A stretch of DNA of 64,000 nucleotides, taken from the NCBI RefSeq assembly GCF_900109545.1, contig NZ_FOAP01000028.1:1-64000 (forward strand). Direction: 5' to 3'. This DNA comes from Stigmatella aurantiaca. GTDB lineage: Bacteria > Myxococcota > Myxococcia > Myxococcales > Myxococcaceae. The notes beneath the pieces are model-generated. The model did not search any database and was not told where the DNA came from. It saw nothing but the letters and a program-made list of their open reading frames with translations. The position numbers were made by a program, and so were the translations under genes. This document shows, one piece after another, positions 16,656-27,176 of this stretch (position 1 is the stretch's first letter; every line of letters begins with the position of its first letter).

Positions 16656-16708
16656 AAAAGACACAAGGCCCGATGCGACCGTCCTGGCGCATCGGGCCTT
16701 TGTCTTTT
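16656..16708 (+). terminator. Rho-independent terminator of tRNA-Cys
   Basis: A long inverted repeat: AAAGAC..AAGGCCCGATGCG (about 16657-16677) pairs with CGCATCGGGCCTT..GTCTTT (16688-16707) around a roughly ten-base loop and ends in TTTT. It starts right after the tRNA discriminator base. The A-rich left arm means it can also work in the other direction, for the beta-helix lipoprotein gene that ends at 16728. Confidence 0.85.
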
Positions 16709-16727
16709 CCGGGCTGGGGCCCGCGCG

Positions 16728-18392
16728 CTAGCAGTCCGCTTCCACGGCCCCGATGTCCGGGGCCACGCCGCAGAACGGCAGGCCCACGTCCGTGCCCTTG
16801 TCCACCGCGGGCTGCGCGGGGGAGAAATCCTGCGTCACCGCCTGGTCCGCCAGGGTGGAGGACTGGTCGCCGGAGGCCTGCTGGAACGCGTCCATCCCCA
16901 CCGCGCCGGTGGACAGCTTGAACTGGGCATCCGCCGGGTAGAGGTTGAAGCCCAGCGTCATGCCCGGGTGCTGGCCGCCCAGGTCCACCGCCACCGCGGC
17001 GTCGATGATGTTGTTCTCCACGGTGACGTTGCTCGTGGGGCCGCCGGTGCCGTGGCCCAGGGTGAGCGCCGCGGCGTCCACGCGGGTGATGGTGTTGTTC
17101 ACCACGTGCGTGCCCTCGGAGTTCTCCAGGCGGATGCCCGCGCCCTCCCCGCCGCCCTCCTTGGTGATGTCATGGACGCGGTTGCGGCGGATGATGACGC
17201 CGCTGGGCACGGGGCCCTCACGGTTGCCGCCCACGGAGATGCCCTTGCCGGAGTCGTACACCTCGTTGCCCTCGATGAGCACGTTCTTCGCCGAGTAGTG
17301 CACCACCAGCGCGTCCCCCTTGGCCGTGGCCGAGGGCTTGAAGCCGTGCATGCGGTTGTTGCGCACCACCACGTCGTGGCACGTCTTGATGTCCACGGCG
17401 TTCTCCCGGTTGGAGTAGAAGTGGTTGTTCTCCACCGTCAGCCCCTTGGCGGGCGGCAGCGAGCTGAAGCCCTCGGGCCCGAGGCACTGCACCGAGTCCC
17501 CCGAGTTGTCGTGGATGTCGTTGTTGCGCACGGTGATGTCCACCGAGGTGGGCTGCACGACGACGCCGTGGGAGTCGAAGTCCCCCTGGTTCTTCACGAA
17601 GTCGTGGATGTGGTTGTTCTCGATGATGGCGCCGGTGGCCTTGCCATAGGTCGTCACCGCGCCGCCGCCCTTGCCGTGGTGCAGCTCCGAGTTGGCCAGC
17701 ACCGAGCCGCGCACGTCGCCCTCGAAGGTGACGGCGAAGGCCGCCTCCCCCTTCACGTCGATGTCGAACCCGTCGATGACCCAGTTGGGCCGGCGCACCT
17801 GCACCAGCCCCCCCGTGCCCGGGCCCGGGGTGATGCGCGGCTTGCCCTCGCCCTGGAGGGTGATTTTCGCCTCGGCGGTGCCCGCCTTCACGGAGGCATC
17901 CAGGACGACGCGCTCGGCATAGGTGCCCGCGAGCACCCGGATGAGCTCCCCCGGGCCCGCCATGCTGGTGGCCTTGCCGATGGTCTTGAACGGCTGGGCG
18001 GCCGTGCCCGCCGCCGTGTCGCTGCCCGAGGGGCTGACCACCCACTCCCGGGTGAACTTCGCCGGGGGCGGCGTGGGCTCGGCCGACGGCGCGTCCGGCT
18101 GAGGCGAGGGCTGAGCAATGGGAGCATGGCCCTCGTGGGCCGGCAGGTCTGCCACCGGGGTGTCCGGCACGGGCTGAGCGCCCACGGGCACGGTCTGGCT
18201 TCCGGAGGAAGCGCCGGTGGAGGGGGTCTTGCTCTCGGGGGACGAGCCCGTCCCCGGTGCGGCGGTGCGGGGCTGGCCCGCGGCCTGCTGCGAGGCCCCT
18301 TCATCGGAGGAGCCGGAGTCGCCACCCTGGCAAGCCCACAAGCTGGCGGAGAGCAGACAAGCGGCCAAGAGGGCCGCTGGAGACTTCCTCAT
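16728..18392 (-). CDS. Parallel beta-helix lipoprotein (DUF1565-like)
   Basis: 554 residues from ATG 18390-18392, which has AAGGAGG 7 bases upstream; an in-frame TTG one codon earlier is less well spaced. Signal peptide with lipobox SLWAC. Residues about 25-115 are a Ser/Pro/Gly-rich linker. The domain then opens [21 protein letters not shown], the DUF1565 signature, and continues as right-handed beta-helix rungs (repeated [39 protein letters not shown]). This fold is shared by polysaccharide lyases and passive surface proteins; no lyase active site was identified. Confidence 0.88.
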   Translation of the reverse strand: MRKSPAALLAACLLSASLWACQGGDSGSSDEGASQQAAGQPRTAAPGTGSSPESKTPSTGASSGSQTVPVGAQPVPDTPVADLPAHEGHAPIAQPSPQPDAPSAEPTPPPAKFTREWVVSPSGSDTAAGTAAQPFKTIGKATSMAGPGELIRVLAGTYAERVVLDASVKAGTAEAKITLQGEGKPRITPGPGTGGLVQVRRPNWVIDGFDIDVKGEAAFAVTFEGDVRGSVLANSELHHGKGGGAVTTYGKATGAIIENNHIHDFVKNQGDFDSHGVVVQPTSVDITVRNNDIHDNSGDSVQCLGPEGFSSLPPAKGLTVENNHFYSNRENAVDIKTCHDVVVRNNRMHGFKPSATAKGDALVVHYSAKNVLIEGNEVYDSGKGISVGGNREGPVPSGVIIRRNRVHDITKEGGGEGAGIRLENSEGTHVVNNTITRVDAAALTLGHGTGGPTSNVTVENNIIDAAVAVDLGGQHPGMTLGFNLYPADAQFKLSTGAVGMDAFQQASGDQSSTLADQAVTQDFSPAQPAVDKGTDVGLPFCGVAPDIGAVEADC

Positions 18393-18533
18393 CAAATTGC
18401 CTCCTTCAAATTCGGTGAGTAAGGGGAACCCCCCACCCCGGGTGCCCTATTCATCCCGGGCGATGTTGGGAGGACAGGGAGCCGAGCGCCCGAAGTGGCG
18501 GCCCGGGCGCCAGGCGGGTACGGTCCCCCCGCC

Positions 18534-20249
18534 GTGTTCAAGGCCGTTCCCGTCCACCTCCTGCTGCTCCTCGTTGCGTGCGCCACGCCCCGGCCCTCCG
18601 CCCCGGGCTCCGCGACGGCCGCCGCCGAGGCACGCCCGGCCCCCGCCCCGGCGCTCCCGCCTCCCCCCCTGGAGGATCTGGAGCAGGGCCTCGAGGCCCC
18701 CTCGTCCTTGCAGCGCCTCGACTTCCGGGGCGGCGAGCCGCAGGTGCCCATCCGGCTCATGGAGGGCCGCTCCGAGGTGACCTTCCTGCCCCGGGGCCGG
18801 ATGCGGCTGCACTTCGGCGGCCCCGCGAACAAGGTGCTGGAGGCCCCCGCGGGCACGCCGTGGAAGGTGCGGGTGACGCAGGGCCAGCCCGCGGTGCTCA
18901 CGGCGCGGGTTCAGCTGGGCGAGTTCCGCTTCGCGGACAAGGCCGGGCTGGCGGAGGCCCAGGAGGCATGGCAGGCGCGGGGCCTGTTCGTGCGCGTCCA
19001 CGTGCTGGGCGCGCTCTATGGCATCGCGGGCAAGGTCATCGACAACCGGCGCTACCTCCTCTTAGAGGAGGAGGCGCGCACGCCCCCGAAGGGGCTGGAG
19101 CGGCAGGCGGAGCTGCTGCGCCAGTTCGGCGTGCAGACGGCGCTCTTCGAGGAGGTGCACACCCCCTCGCGCGGCATCCTCGAGGTGCGCGACGGCTCCG
19201 GCACCGTGGTGGGGCTGGCGCAGGACTCCCTGCGGGCGGAGACGCGGGAGGGCGCGGGCTTCGACGTGCGGCGCGTCGAACACTCCGTGGGCTACGACAA
19301 CCACGGCTTCGAGGACCGGAGCTTCCGGGGCGCGCTGCACTTCACCGTGGACCGCTTCGGCACGCTGGCGGTGGTGAACGAGGTGCGGCTGGAGGAGCTG
19401 CTCAAGGGGCTGGTGCCCGCGGAGATCTTCGCCCGCGCGCACATGGAGGCGCTCAAGGCCCAGGCCGTCACCGCGCGCGGCGAGGTGCTCGCCAAGGTGG
19501 GCACCAAACACCTGGGAGACCCCTACCTGCTGTGCTCCGAGCAGCACTGCGCCGTCTACCGGGGGCGCTCGGGCGAGGCGGCCAGCACGAACGCCGCAGT
19601 GGACGCCACGCGGGGCGAGGCCCTCTTCGCCCAGGATGGGCGGCTGGTGGACTCCGTCTACAGCGCGGTGTGCGGCGGCCACACGGAGGACAATGACGTG
19701 GTGTGGGGCGGCCCGCCGGATCCGAACCTGCGCGGCAGGCCGGACCTGCTGGAGCCGTCAGAGGCGGTGCCCACCCCGGCGGCGCTGGATGACTTCCTGG
19801 TGGACGCGGACATGCCGGCCGCGTGCCAGCGCTCCAGCTTCGCGCAGCCCAGCAAGTTCCGGTGGGAGAGGCGCTTCACGGCGGCCCAGGTGAACGCCCT
19901 CACGGAGAAGCTCGGCATCGGCCCGGTGCAGGCCATGAACCTCTCGGAGCGGGGCGTGTCCGGCCGCGCCCGCGTGCTGACGATTTCCGGGGAGCGCGGG
20001 GCCACCCAGGTCCGGGGCGAGCTGAACATCCGAAGGCTCTTCGGCATGCTCAACAGCAGCATGGCCCTGGTGGAGGCGGCCCGGGACGATGACGGCCGCC
20101 CCCGGAGCTGGACCTTCCGGGGCGGCGGCTGGGGACACGGCGTCGGCATGTGTCAGACAGGCGCCATTGGGCGGGCCGAGGCCGGACACAGTTACCGCGA
20201 CATCCTGCGCCATTATTACAACGGGGCGGAGGTCACCCCCATCTACTAG
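18534..20249 (+). CDS. SpoIID/LytB-domain lipoprotein
   Basis: 571 residues from GTG 18534, chosen because the protein then begins MFKAVPVHLLLLLVACATP with a lipobox. The upstream in-frame GTG at 18495 would bury the signal. The SpoIID domain is in the C-terminal half: LKGLVPAEIFARAHMEALKAQAVTAR, then CGGHTEDN and the terminal GGGWGHGVGMCQTGAIGRAEAG. In Bacillus SpoIID is a lytic transglycosylase acting on peptide-stripped glycan during engulfment. In non-endospore formers such proteins are cell-wall-associated and uncharacterised; a link to myxobacterial spore or wall remodelling is speculation. Cysteines SEQHC, SAVCGG and ACQRS could form disulfides. Confidence 0.85.
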   Translation: MFKAVPVHLLLLLVACATPRPSAPGSATAAAEARPAPAPALPPPPLEDLEQGLEAPSSLQRLDFRGGEPQVPIRLMEGRSEVTFLPRGRMRLHFGGPANKVLEAPAGTPWKVRVTQGQPAVLTARVQLGEFRFADKAGLAEAQEAWQARGLFVRVHVLGALYGIAGKVIDNRRYLLLEEEARTPPKGLERQAELLRQFGVQTALFEEVHTPSRGILEVRDGSGTVVGLAQDSLRAETREGAGFDVRRVEHSVGYDNHGFEDRSFRGALHFTVDRFGTLAVVNEVRLEELLKGLVPAEIFARAHMEALKAQAVTARGEVLAKVGTKHLGDPYLLCSEQHCAVYRGRSGEAASTNAAVDATRGEALFAQDGRLVDSVYSAVCGGHTEDNDVVWGGPPDPNLRGRPDLLEPSEAVPTPAALDDFLVDADMPAACQRSSFAQPSKFRWERRFTAAQVNALTEKLGIGPVQAMNLSERGVSGRARVLTISGERGATQVRGELNIRRLFGMLNSSMALVEAARDDDGRPRSWTFRGGGWGHGVGMCQTGAIGRAEAGHSYRDILRHYYNGAEVTPIY

Positions 20250-20368
20250 TCCCCCTTGCTCCCCCGGAGAGGGCCCAGGCGAGACGGCGGCTCCGCTCTC
20301 TTGTTCTCCAAGTAACGGGCCGGGACTACACGGACGGCTCGAGGGTTATCATCCACCACGTGGCACCC

Positions 20369-21598
20369 ATGACCGAAGGCTCCCAGAGGCGGCGGCGCAG
20401 GCAGGAAGGGCCGGGACGGCTCCTGCTGGCGTTCGTGCTCGCCCTGCTGGCGCACGTGGCCTTCGTGGGTGTGATGCTCCTGCTCTCCCACCTCCAGGTG
20501 TCGCTGCCGGATGCCGAGAAGCGCCTTCAGAAGCCGCCCAGCGCCGTCTCGATGCGCCCGTTGAGCTCCGACCAGTGGGCGAAGAACCGGGGCGAGTCCA
20601 AGCCGTCGAAGGCCCAGGCCGAGCGCCCCCGCGCCCAGGAGAAGAAGGAGGAAAAGAAGGAAGAGCAGAAGCCCAACGGCCAGGTGGTGGACGTGGCCCG
20701 GGGCAACGAGCAGAAGGCCCCGGACGCGAAGTACCTGGCCGAGCGCGACAACAAGGTGGACAAGGAGACCCGGGCCCGGGAGCAGACGCCCCACTACCGG
20801 AACGCCACCCCCCAGCGCACCGCACCCCAGTCGCGCGAGGGCACCGGGCAGACCGAGGAGCAGCCCCAGGTGGCGGGCAACAACGGGCTGGGCTCGGACG
20901 ACGCGCCCATGAGCCAGGGCCAGAGCAAGCCCTCCTTCGAGCTGCCCAACTCGCGGCGCAAGCAGGAGATCGCCCTGAAGACGGACCCCGAGCAGGGCCC
21001 GGGGATGGCGGTGCCCAACCGCTCCGAGAGCGACGACGTGGTGGGCAACTCCAAGCGCCTGCGCGTGCAGCCAGGCACGGGGGCCAGCGACATCGAAGGC
21101 TCCTCCGGACGGGCGGGGCTGCCGGGCGTGGCCAGCCTGATGCCCTCCCAGGCGGTGATGGACAAGCTCATCGGCGCCGCGCCGAACGATCACCTCCGGG
21201 ACGTGGAGGAAGGCGACGGCACGTACCTCAACACCCGCGAGTGGAAGTACGCGAGCTTCTTCAACCGCGTGAAACAGAACGTGGGCATGCACTGGAATCC
21301 GGGCAGCCAGCTGCAGCGCAGAGACCCCACGGGCGCCATCTACAGCGGCAAGGACCGCTACACGCTGCTCAACATCACCCTGGACCAGAAGGGCATGGTG
21401 CGCGACATCCAGATCGAAAAGTCCAGCGGGCTGGACTTCCTGGACCTGGAGGCCATCTCGTCCTTCCAGCGCGCCCAGCCCTTCCCCAACCCTCCCGCGG
21501 GGCTGCTCGACTCGGACGCCCAGGTGAACTTCTCCTTCGGCTTCTTCATGGAGATGGGGGGCGGCCCGGGGATGCGCCTCTTCCGCCGTTCTCACTGA
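20369..21598 (+). CDS. TonB-like C-terminal-domain protein
   Basis: 409 residues from ATG 20369. One N-terminal membrane helix (LLLAFVLALLAHVAFVGVMLLL, about 19-40) after an arginine-rich cytoplasmic start, then a long Lys/Glu/Pro/Gln-rich periplasm-spanning linker. The C-terminal TonB-type domain runs VGMHWNPGSQLQ, then ITLDQKGMVRDIQIEKSSG and AISSFQRAQPFPNPP. This is the architecture of energy-transducing TonB/TolA paralogues and of myxobacterial AgmX/TonB-like proteins. Its outer-membrane partner is not in the window. It follows the SpoIID gene by 119 bases. Confidence 0.85.
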   Translation: MTEGSQRRRRRQEGPGRLLLAFVLALLAHVAFVGVMLLLSHLQVSLPDAEKRLQKPPSAVSMRPLSSDQWAKNRGESKPSKAQAERPRAQEKKEEKKEEQKPNGQVVDVARGNEQKAPDAKYLAERDNKVDKETRAREQTPHYRNATPQRTAPQSREGTGQTEEQPQVAGNNGLGSDDAPMSQGQSKPSFELPNSRRKQEIALKTDPEQGPGMAVPNRSESDDVVGNSKRLRVQPGTGASDIEGSSGRAGLPGVASLMPSQAVMDKLIGAAPNDHLRDVEEGDGTYLNTREWKYASFFNRVKQNVGMHWNPGSQLQRRDPTGAIYSGKDRYTLLNITLDQKGMVRDIQIEKSSGLDFLDLEAISSFQRAQPFPNPPAGLLDSDAQVNFSFGFFMEMGGGPGMRLFRRSH

Positions 21599-21652
21599 AC
21601 TGGCACTTCGTGGCACTCGCGGGGAACGCCCGGGGGAACTAGGTTCCCGGGC

Positions 21653-22570
21653 GTGGACGCCTCCCTCCCGAATCGTGACGTTGCCTACATGGAGCGGAAC
21701 CGGAAGGTCCGCCGGGTGCTGGCAGCCATGCTCGCGGCGAACTGGGCCGTGGCCGTGGCCAAGCTGGCCTTCGGACTGCTCAACCGCTCCGCCTCGGTGA
21801 CGGCGGACGGCATCCACTCGTTCATCGACGGCAGCTCCAACATCCTGGGGCTGGTGGCCATGACGGCGGCGGCCCGGCCCGCGGACGAGGACCACCCCTA
21901 CGGCCACGGCAAGTTCGAGGCCATCGCCTCGCTGGGCATCGGGGCGATGATCAGCATCGCCATGGTGGAGCTGGGCCGGATGGCCATCGACACGCTCATC
22001 CACGGCCGGCACCCCGAGGTGACGCCCACGATGGCGGTGGTCATGCTGCTCACCCTGGGGGTCAACCTCGTCGTCACCCGCGTGGAGCGCCACTACGGGC
22101 ACCAGCTCAAGAGCACGCTGCTGCTGGCGGATGCCAACCACACGCTCTCGGACGTATACGTCACGCTGGCGGTGCTGCTGTCGCTGGCGCTCGTGTGGCT
22201 GGGCTACCCCAGCGCGGACGGGGTGATTGCCCTGGTCGTCATGGTGTTCGTGGCGCGGGTGGCCTACGACATCATCCGGCAGGCGGTGGGCATTCTGTCG
22301 GACACGGCGCGGCTGGACGTGACGCAGGTCTGCGAGCTGACCCTGAGCGTGCCCGGGGTGCGCTCCTGCCGCGACGTGCGCAGCCGGGGCATGGAGGACA
22401 GCGTCTACGTGGACCTGAAGATCGAGGTGGACCCTCAGCTCTCCACGGCCCAGGCGCACGAGGTGGCCGACCGGGTGGAGGAGAAGCTGCACACCGCCTA
22501 CTCCCAGGTGGTGGATGTGGTCATCCACGTGGAGCCCGCCCCCGCCCGGCTCTCGAAGGCCTCGAGCTGA
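21653..22570 (+). CDS. Cation diffusion facilitator family metal exporter
   Basis: 305 residues with a GTG start. Six predicted membrane helices. Metal-site motifs are visible as ADGIHSFID in helix 2 and LLADANHTLSDVYV in helix 5, with the HPYGHGKFE signature between helices 2 and 3. The cytoplasmic C-terminal domain carries the usual VPGVRSCRDVRSRG and VHVEP-like ending. CDF proteins export Zn, Fe, Co or Mn by proton antiport; metal identity is unassigned, although a D/H metal quartet is often seen for zinc. Confidence 0.92.
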   Translation: MDASLPNRDVAYMERNRKVRRVLAAMLAANWAVAVAKLAFGLLNRSASVTADGIHSFIDGSSNILGLVAMTAAARPADEDHPYGHGKFEAIASLGIGAMISIAMVELGRMAIDTLIHGRHPEVTPTMAVVMLLTLGVNLVVTRVERHYGHQLKSTLLLADANHTLSDVYVTLAVLLSLALVWLGYPSADGVIALVVMVFVARVAYDIIRQAVGILSDTARLDVTQVCELTLSVPGVRSCRDVRSRGMEDSVYVDLKIEVDPQLSTAQAHEVADRVEEKLHTAYSQVVDVVIHVEPAPARLSKASS

Positions 22571-22576
22571 GCACGA

Positions 22577-22598
22577 GGCCCGCGAGAGCGCGGGGGCC
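22577..22598. terminator. GC-rich hairpin between convergent genes
   Basis: GGCCCGCG (22577-22584) and CGCGGGGGCC (22589-22598) flank an AGAG loop in the 34-base gap between the CDF and gcvP stop codons. It probably acts as a shared terminator, although it lacks a T-run. Confidence 0.4.
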
Positions 22599-22604
22599 GG
22601 AAGC

Positions 22605-25499
22605 CTAAGCGGCCTTGGGAGGCACCGGCGTGAGGTAGTCCTCCATCGGCGGGCAGGAGCAGACCAGCTTGCGGTCCCCGAGCACGTTGTTGAGCCGGCC
22701 CACGGCGGGCCAGAACTTGCTCTCGTGGACCCACCTGGCGGGGAACGCGGCCTTCTCGCGCGAGTAGGGGCGGTTCCACTCGGGCGCCGTCAGCACGCGC
22801 GCGGTGTGGGGGGCGTTCTTCAGGACGTTGTTGTCCCGGGGCGCCTTGCCCTCTTCGATTTCGCGGATCTCCTCGCGGATGGAGATCATCGCCTCGCAGA
22901 AGCGGTCCAGCTCCGCCTGGGACTCGCTCTCCGTGGGCTCGATCATCAGCGTGCCCGCCACGGGGAAGGACACCGTGGGCGCGTGGAAGCCGTAGTCCAT
23001 GAGCCGCTTGGCCACGTCCTCCACCTCGACGCCCGCGGTCTTCTTCAGCGGCCGCAGGTCCACGATGCACTCGTGCGCCACGCCGCCCGTCTTGCCGCGG
23101 TAGAGCACCGGGTAGTGCGCATCCAGCCGCTTCGCCACGTAGTTGGCGTTGAGGATGGCCACCTTCGTGGCCCGCGTGAGCCCCTCCCCGCCCATCATCG
23201 ACATGTACATCCACGAGATGAGCAGGATGCTGGCGCTGCCCCACGGCGCCGCCGAGATGGCGCCGATGGCCTCCCCGCCGCCCGTGGTGATGACCGGGTG
23301 GCCAGGCAGGAACTTCGTCAGGTGCTGCGCCACGCAGATGGGGCCCATGCCCGGGCCGCCACCGCCGTGCGGGATGCAGAACGTCTTGTGCAGGTTGATG
23401 TGGCAGACGTCCGCGCCGAGCTGCCCCGGCTTCATCAGCCCCACCTGGGCGTTCAGGTTCGCCCCGTCCATGTACACCTGGCCGCCGCGCTCGTGGATGA
23501 GGGCGCAGATCTCCTTGATGCCCTCCTCGAACACGCCGTGGGTGGACGGGTACGTCACCATCAGCGCCGCGAGCCGGTCCTTGTACTCGTCCGCCCGGGC
23601 GCGCAGGTCCGCGATGTCGATGTTGCCCTGGTCATCGCACTTGGTGACCACCACCTGGTAGCCGGCCATGACCGCCGAGGCCGGGTTGGTGCCGTGCGCG
23701 GAGGACGGGATGAGGCACACGTCCCGGTGCCCCTGCCCCCGGTTCTGGTGGTACGCGCGGATGACCAGCAAGCCCGCGTACTCGCCCTGGCTGCCGGCGT
23801 TGGGCTGCAGCGAGCAGCCCGCGAAGCCCGTCACCTCCGACAGCATGCGCTCCAGCTGCTCGAAGATGACCTTGTAGCCGGCCGCCTGCGAGGTGGGCGC
23901 GAAGGGGTGCAGCCCGCCGAAGCGCGGCCACGTGACGGGGATCATCTCCGCCGTGGCGTTGAGCTTCATGGTGCAGGAGCCCAGCGGAATCATCGAGTGC
24001 GTGAGCGACAGGTCTCTCGACTCGAGCCGGCGGATGTACCGCAGCATCTCCGTCTCGGAGTGGTAGCTGTTGAAGACCTGGTGCGTGAGGTACGCGCTCT
24101 TGCGCTGAAGCCCCGCCTGCACCGGGCTCACGAGCCCCTCGCCCAGCGACTCCAGGCTCGAGCCCTGCGACTGCCACGCGCCGAACACCGAGAGGAGGGT
24201 CTCCACATCGGAGGGGCGCGTCGTCTCGTCCAGGGACAGGCCGATGGAGCGCTCGTCGATGCGGCGGAAGTTCAGCCCCTTCGACTCGGCGCCGGCGAGC
24301 ACGGCGCGCACCTGCTGCGGCGTCAGCTCCACGCGCAGGGTGTCGAAGAACTCGGCATGCTTCGGCTTGTGGCCAAGCTTCTCCAGCCCCTTCGCCAGGA
24401 GCGTGGTCAGCCCGTGCACGCGCTCCGCGATGGCCTTGAGCCCCTTGGGCCCGTGGTAGACGGCGTACATGCCGGCGATGACGGCCAGCAGCACCTGCGC
24501 GGTGCAGATGTTGCTCGTGGCCTTCTCGCGGCGGATGTGCTGCTCGCGCGTCTGGAGCGCCATGCGCAGCGCGCGCCGGCCCTGGGCATCCTCGGACACG
24601 CCAATGAGGCGGCCGGGCATCAGGCGCGTGTAGGCGCTCTTCGTGGCGAAGAAGGCCGCGTGCGGGCCGCCATAGCCCATGGGGACGCCGAAGCGCTGGG
24701 CGCTGCCCACCGCCACGTCCGCGCCCAGCTCTCCCGGCGGGGTGAGCAGCGTGAGGGCCAGCAGGTCCGTGGCCATGATGAGCAGGCCACCGAAGGCGTG
24801 AACCTCGGAGGCGAAGGCCCGGTAATCGTGCACCACGCCATCGGTGGCCGGGTACTGCACGAGCGCGCCGAAGAACTTCTTCGAGGCCAGGTCCACGGTC
24901 CGGTGGTCGCCCACCACCACTTCCACGCCCAGGGGCTCGGCGCGGGTGCGCACCACATCGAGCGTCTGCGGGTGGCACGTGTCGGAGACGAAGAAGGCGC
25001 CGCCCTTCTCGCCCTTGACGTTGAGGGCCAGGGCCATGGCCTCGGCGGCCGCGGTGCCCTCATCGAGCATGGAGGCGTTGGCCACCTCCAGCCCCGTCAG
25101 GTCCATCACCATCGTCTGGTAGTTGAGCAGCGCCTCCAGCCGGCCCTGGGCGATCTCCGCCTGGTACGGGGTGTACTGGGTGTACCAGCCCGGGTTCTGG
25201 AAGATGTTGCGCAGGATGACGTTCGGGGTGTGCGTGTCGAAGTAGCCCAGCCCGATGAAGGACTTGAAGAGCTGGTTCTTCGCCGCGATGCCCTCCAGCA
25301 CCGCCAGCAGCTCGTGCTCATCCTGGGCGGCGCCCAGCCGCAGGGGCTCCGGGGAGCGGATGGCCGAAGGCACCACCTGGCCGATGAACGCGTCGAGCGA
25401 GCTGGCGCCGAGCGCCTCCAGCATCGACTTCAACTCGTGCTCATCCGGGCCGATGTGGCGTCCGGCGAAGGACTCCTGATACTTCCAGTTAAGGGACAT
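22605..25499 (-). CDS. gcvP: Glycine dehydrogenase (decarboxylating), P protein
   Basis: 964 residues, the fused full-length homodimeric form. The N-terminal half has the receptor-like fold opening [21 protein letters not shown], and the C-terminal catalytic half carries the PLP lysine in [20 protein letters not shown] (Lys705). It decarboxylates glycine and transfers aminomethyl to the lipoyl arm of H protein. Third gene of the gcvT-gcvH-gcvP transcript, 77 bases after gcvH. No good Shine-Dalgarno precedes the ATG, so translation may depend on coupling. Confidence 0.97.
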   Translation of the reverse strand: MSLNWKYQESFAGRHIGPDEHELKSMLEALGASSLDAFIGQVVPSAIRSPEPLRLGAAQDEHELLAVLEGIAAKNQLFKSFIGLGYFDTHTPNVILRNIFQNPGWYTQYTPYQAEIAQGRLEALLNYQTMVMDLTGLEVANASMLDEGTAAAEAMALALNVKGEKGGAFFVSDTCHPQTLDVVRTRAEPLGVEVVVGDHRTVDLASKKFFGALVQYPATDGVVHDYRAFASEVHAFGGLLIMATDLLALTLLTPPGELGADVAVGSAQRFGVPMGYGGPHAAFFATKSAYTRLMPGRLIGVSEDAQGRRALRMALQTREQHIRREKATSNICTAQVLLAVIAGMYAVYHGPKGLKAIAERVHGLTTLLAKGLEKLGHKPKHAEFFDTLRVELTPQQVRAVLAGAESKGLNFRRIDERSIGLSLDETTRPSDVETLLSVFGAWQSQGSSLESLGEGLVSPVQAGLQRKSAYLTHQVFNSYHSETEMLRYIRRLESRDLSLTHSMIPLGSCTMKLNATAEMIPVTWPRFGGLHPFAPTSQAAGYKVIFEQLERMLSEVTGFAGCSLQPNAGSQGEYAGLLVIRAYHQNRGQGHRDVCLIPSSAHGTNPASAVMAGYQVVVTKCDDQGNIDIADLRARADEYKDRLAALMVTYPSTHGVFEEGIKEICALIHERGGQVYMDGANLNAQVGLMKPGQLGADVCHINLHKTFCIPHGGGGPGMGPICVAQHLTKFLPGHPVITTGGGEAIGAISAAPWGSASILLISWMYMSMMGGEGLTRATKVAILNANYVAKRLDAHYPVLYRGKTGGVAHECIVDLRPLKKTAGVEVEDVAKRLMDYGFHAPTVSFPVAGTLMIEPTESESQAELDRFCEAMISIREEIREIEEGKAPRDNNVLKNAPHTARVLTAPEWNRPYSREKAAFPARWVHESKFWPAVGRLNNVLGDRKLVCSCPPMEDYLTPVPPKAA

Positions 25500-25576
25500 G
25501 ATGGTCGAGCGCTCGCGTACGAGAAAAAGAGGCTGATCAACAACCCACGCGGCGAGTCTTCAGCCGCGCGAGGGGC

Positions 25577-25966
25577 CTAGGCCTTCTTGAGCAGGTCCGA
25601 GTACGCCTCGGGGCTCAAGAGCCCGTCCAGTTGCTTGGGATCCGACGGTTCGACTTCGAGGATCCACCCGGCCCCGTAAGGGTCCGTATTCACGGTGAAG
25701 GGGCTGTCGGTGAGGGTGTCGTTGACCTTGGTCACCTTGCCGTTGAGCGGAGAGAACAGCTCGGAGACGGCCTTGGTGGACTCGATGACGCCAAACTGCT
25801 TGCCGGCCGTGAGGGTGGCGCCCACCTTCGGCAGCTCCACGTAGACCACCTCCCCCAGCGCCTCCTGGGCGTGGTGGGTGACGCCCACCACGATGACGTT
25901 GCCCTGAGGGCGGGCCCACTCGTGGTCCTGGGTGTACTTCAGGCCAGCGGGAACGGATTCAGACAT
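25577..25966 (-). CDS. gcvH: Glycine cleavage system H protein
   Basis: 129 residues from ATG 25964-25966. Lipoyl-carrier fold with the modified lysine in GVIESTKAVSELFSPLNGKV and the C-terminal DPYGAGWILEVEPSD signature. It shuttles the aminomethyl and dihydrolipoyl group between P, T and L proteins. It lies 23 bases after gcvT and is in the same transcript. The open frame continuing to 26314 is antisense noise or runs into gcvT and is not part of the gene. Confidence 0.96.
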   Translation of the reverse strand: MSESVPAGLKYTQDHEWARPQGNVIVVGVTHHAQEALGEVVYVELPKVGATLTAGKQFGVIESTKAVSELFSPLNGKVTKVNDTLTDSPFTVNTDPYGAGWILEVEPSDPKQLDGLLSPEAYSDLLKKA

Positions 25967-25989
25967 GTGTGTGCTCCTCGAGAAGGGGC

Positions 25990-27081
25990 TTAAGGCTTCT
26001 TCCAGAAAGGCGTCTTGACCACACGGGCCGCCACGGGACGGCCCCGGATTTCCACATCGAAGGTAGCGCCCTCGGCGGCCAGCGCCGCGGGCACGTAGCC
26101 CATGCCAATGGGCTTCTTGACGGAGGGGCCCATGGTGCCGCTGGTAACCTCGCCCACGCGCTGGCCCTCGTGGAGGATGGGGTAGCCGTGGCGGGGAATG
26201 CCGCTGCCGGTCAGCTCGAAGCCCACCAGCTTGCGCTTCACGCCCTCGGCCTTCTGCTTCTCCAGGGCCTGCTTGCCCGTGAAGCCCCCGGCCTTGTCGA
26301 GCTTGACGATCCACCCCAGGCCCGCCTCCAGGGCCGTGTGCGCATCATCGATGTCGTTGCCGTACAGGGCGTACTTCATCTCCGTGCGCAGGCTGTCGCG
26401 GGCCCCCAGGCCACACGGCTTCACCCCGTCGGCCTGGCCGGCCTCCAGGAGCGCGTTCCACAGCGCCTCGGCGCGGTCCGGCGCGCAGTACAGCTCGAAG
26501 CCGTCCTCGCCCGTGTACCCGGTCCGGGAGATGATGCACTTGACTCCAGCCACCTCGCCCTCGGTGAAGCGGTAGGTGTCCACCCGGGCCTTGGAGACCT
26601 CCGTCTTCGTCAGGCGCTGCACCAAGCCCTCGGCCTTGGGGCCCTGCACGGCGATCTGCGCGAACTCGTCGCTGCGGTCCACGGGCTTCACGCCCTGGGC
26701 GTGCTCGCTCATCCAGGCGAAGTCCTTGGCGCGGTTGCTCGAGTTGACGCAGATGAAGATGCGCTCGGGGGAGAACCGGTAGGCGACCACGTCGTCCACG
26801 AACGTGCCTTCCGGGGTCAGCAGGCCCGCGTAGAGGGCCTGTCCGTCCTGGCAGCGGGCCAGGTCGTTGGAGATGAGCCGGTTGGCGGTCTCCAGGGCGC
26901 CCGGGCCGGTGAATTCAATCTCCCCCATGTGGGAGACATCGAAGAGCCCCACCGCCTGGCGGACCGCCTCGTGCTCGGCGATGACGGAGGAGTACTGAAC
27001 GGGCATGTCCCAGCCCACGAAATCGACCATCCGAGCGCCCAGCTTACGGTGGGCCTCGTTGAGGGGCGTGCGCAAGGCCAT
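25990..27081 (-). CDS. gcvT: Aminomethyltransferase (glycine cleavage T protein)
   Basis: 363 residues. Folate-binding GcvT fold: LRTPLNEAHRKLGARMVDFVGWDMPVQY-type N-terminus, the FDVSHMGEIEF motif, SRTGYTGEDGFEL with the folate-contacting residues, and the C-terminal barrel ending in VTSGTMGPSVKKPIGMGYV. It releases ammonia and forms 5,10-methylene-tetrahydrofolate. First gene of gcvTHP, divergent from metF, which consumes that product. Only 95 bases separate the two start codons, too short for a tandem glycine riboswitch. Confidence 0.96.
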   Translation of the reverse strand: MALRTPLNEAHRKLGARMVDFVGWDMPVQYSSVIAEHEAVRQAVGLFDVSHMGEIEFTGPGALETANRLISNDLARCQDGQALYAGLLTPEGTFVDDVVAYRFSPERIFICVNSSNRAKDFAWMSEHAQGVKPVDRSDEFAQIAVQGPKAEGLVQRLTKTEVSKARVDTYRFTEGEVAGVKCIISRTGYTGEDGFELYCAPDRAEALWNALLEAGQADGVKPCGLGARDSLRTEMKYALYGNDIDDAHTALEAGLGWIVKLDKAGGFTGKQALEKQKAEGVKRKLVGFELTGSGIPRHGYPILHEGQRVGEVTSGTMGPSVKKPIGMGYVPAALAAEGATFDVEIRGRPVAARVVKTPFWKKP

Positions 27082-27176
27082 CGTCTTCTCCTCTGGAGGG
27101 GGTAAAAAGCGGGCGGACTATAGCCGCGCACCTCTTCCAATCAAGGCCGCCGGGGACGGTTTACACTGGGCCCGTT

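Noticed and set aside
16515-16664. N-terminal extension of the acyl-CoA dehydrogenase frame
   Set aside because: It runs through the opposite-strand tRNA-Cys gene and adds residues unlike the family; the ATG at 16514 fits.
22515-25580. 1021-codon open frame on the plus strand
   Set aside because: Antisense to gcvP, which has the PLP lysine motif and family length.
27082-27176. Glycine riboswitch upstream of gcvT
   Set aside because: The whole interval between gcvT and metF is 95 bases and shows no tandem aptamer folds.
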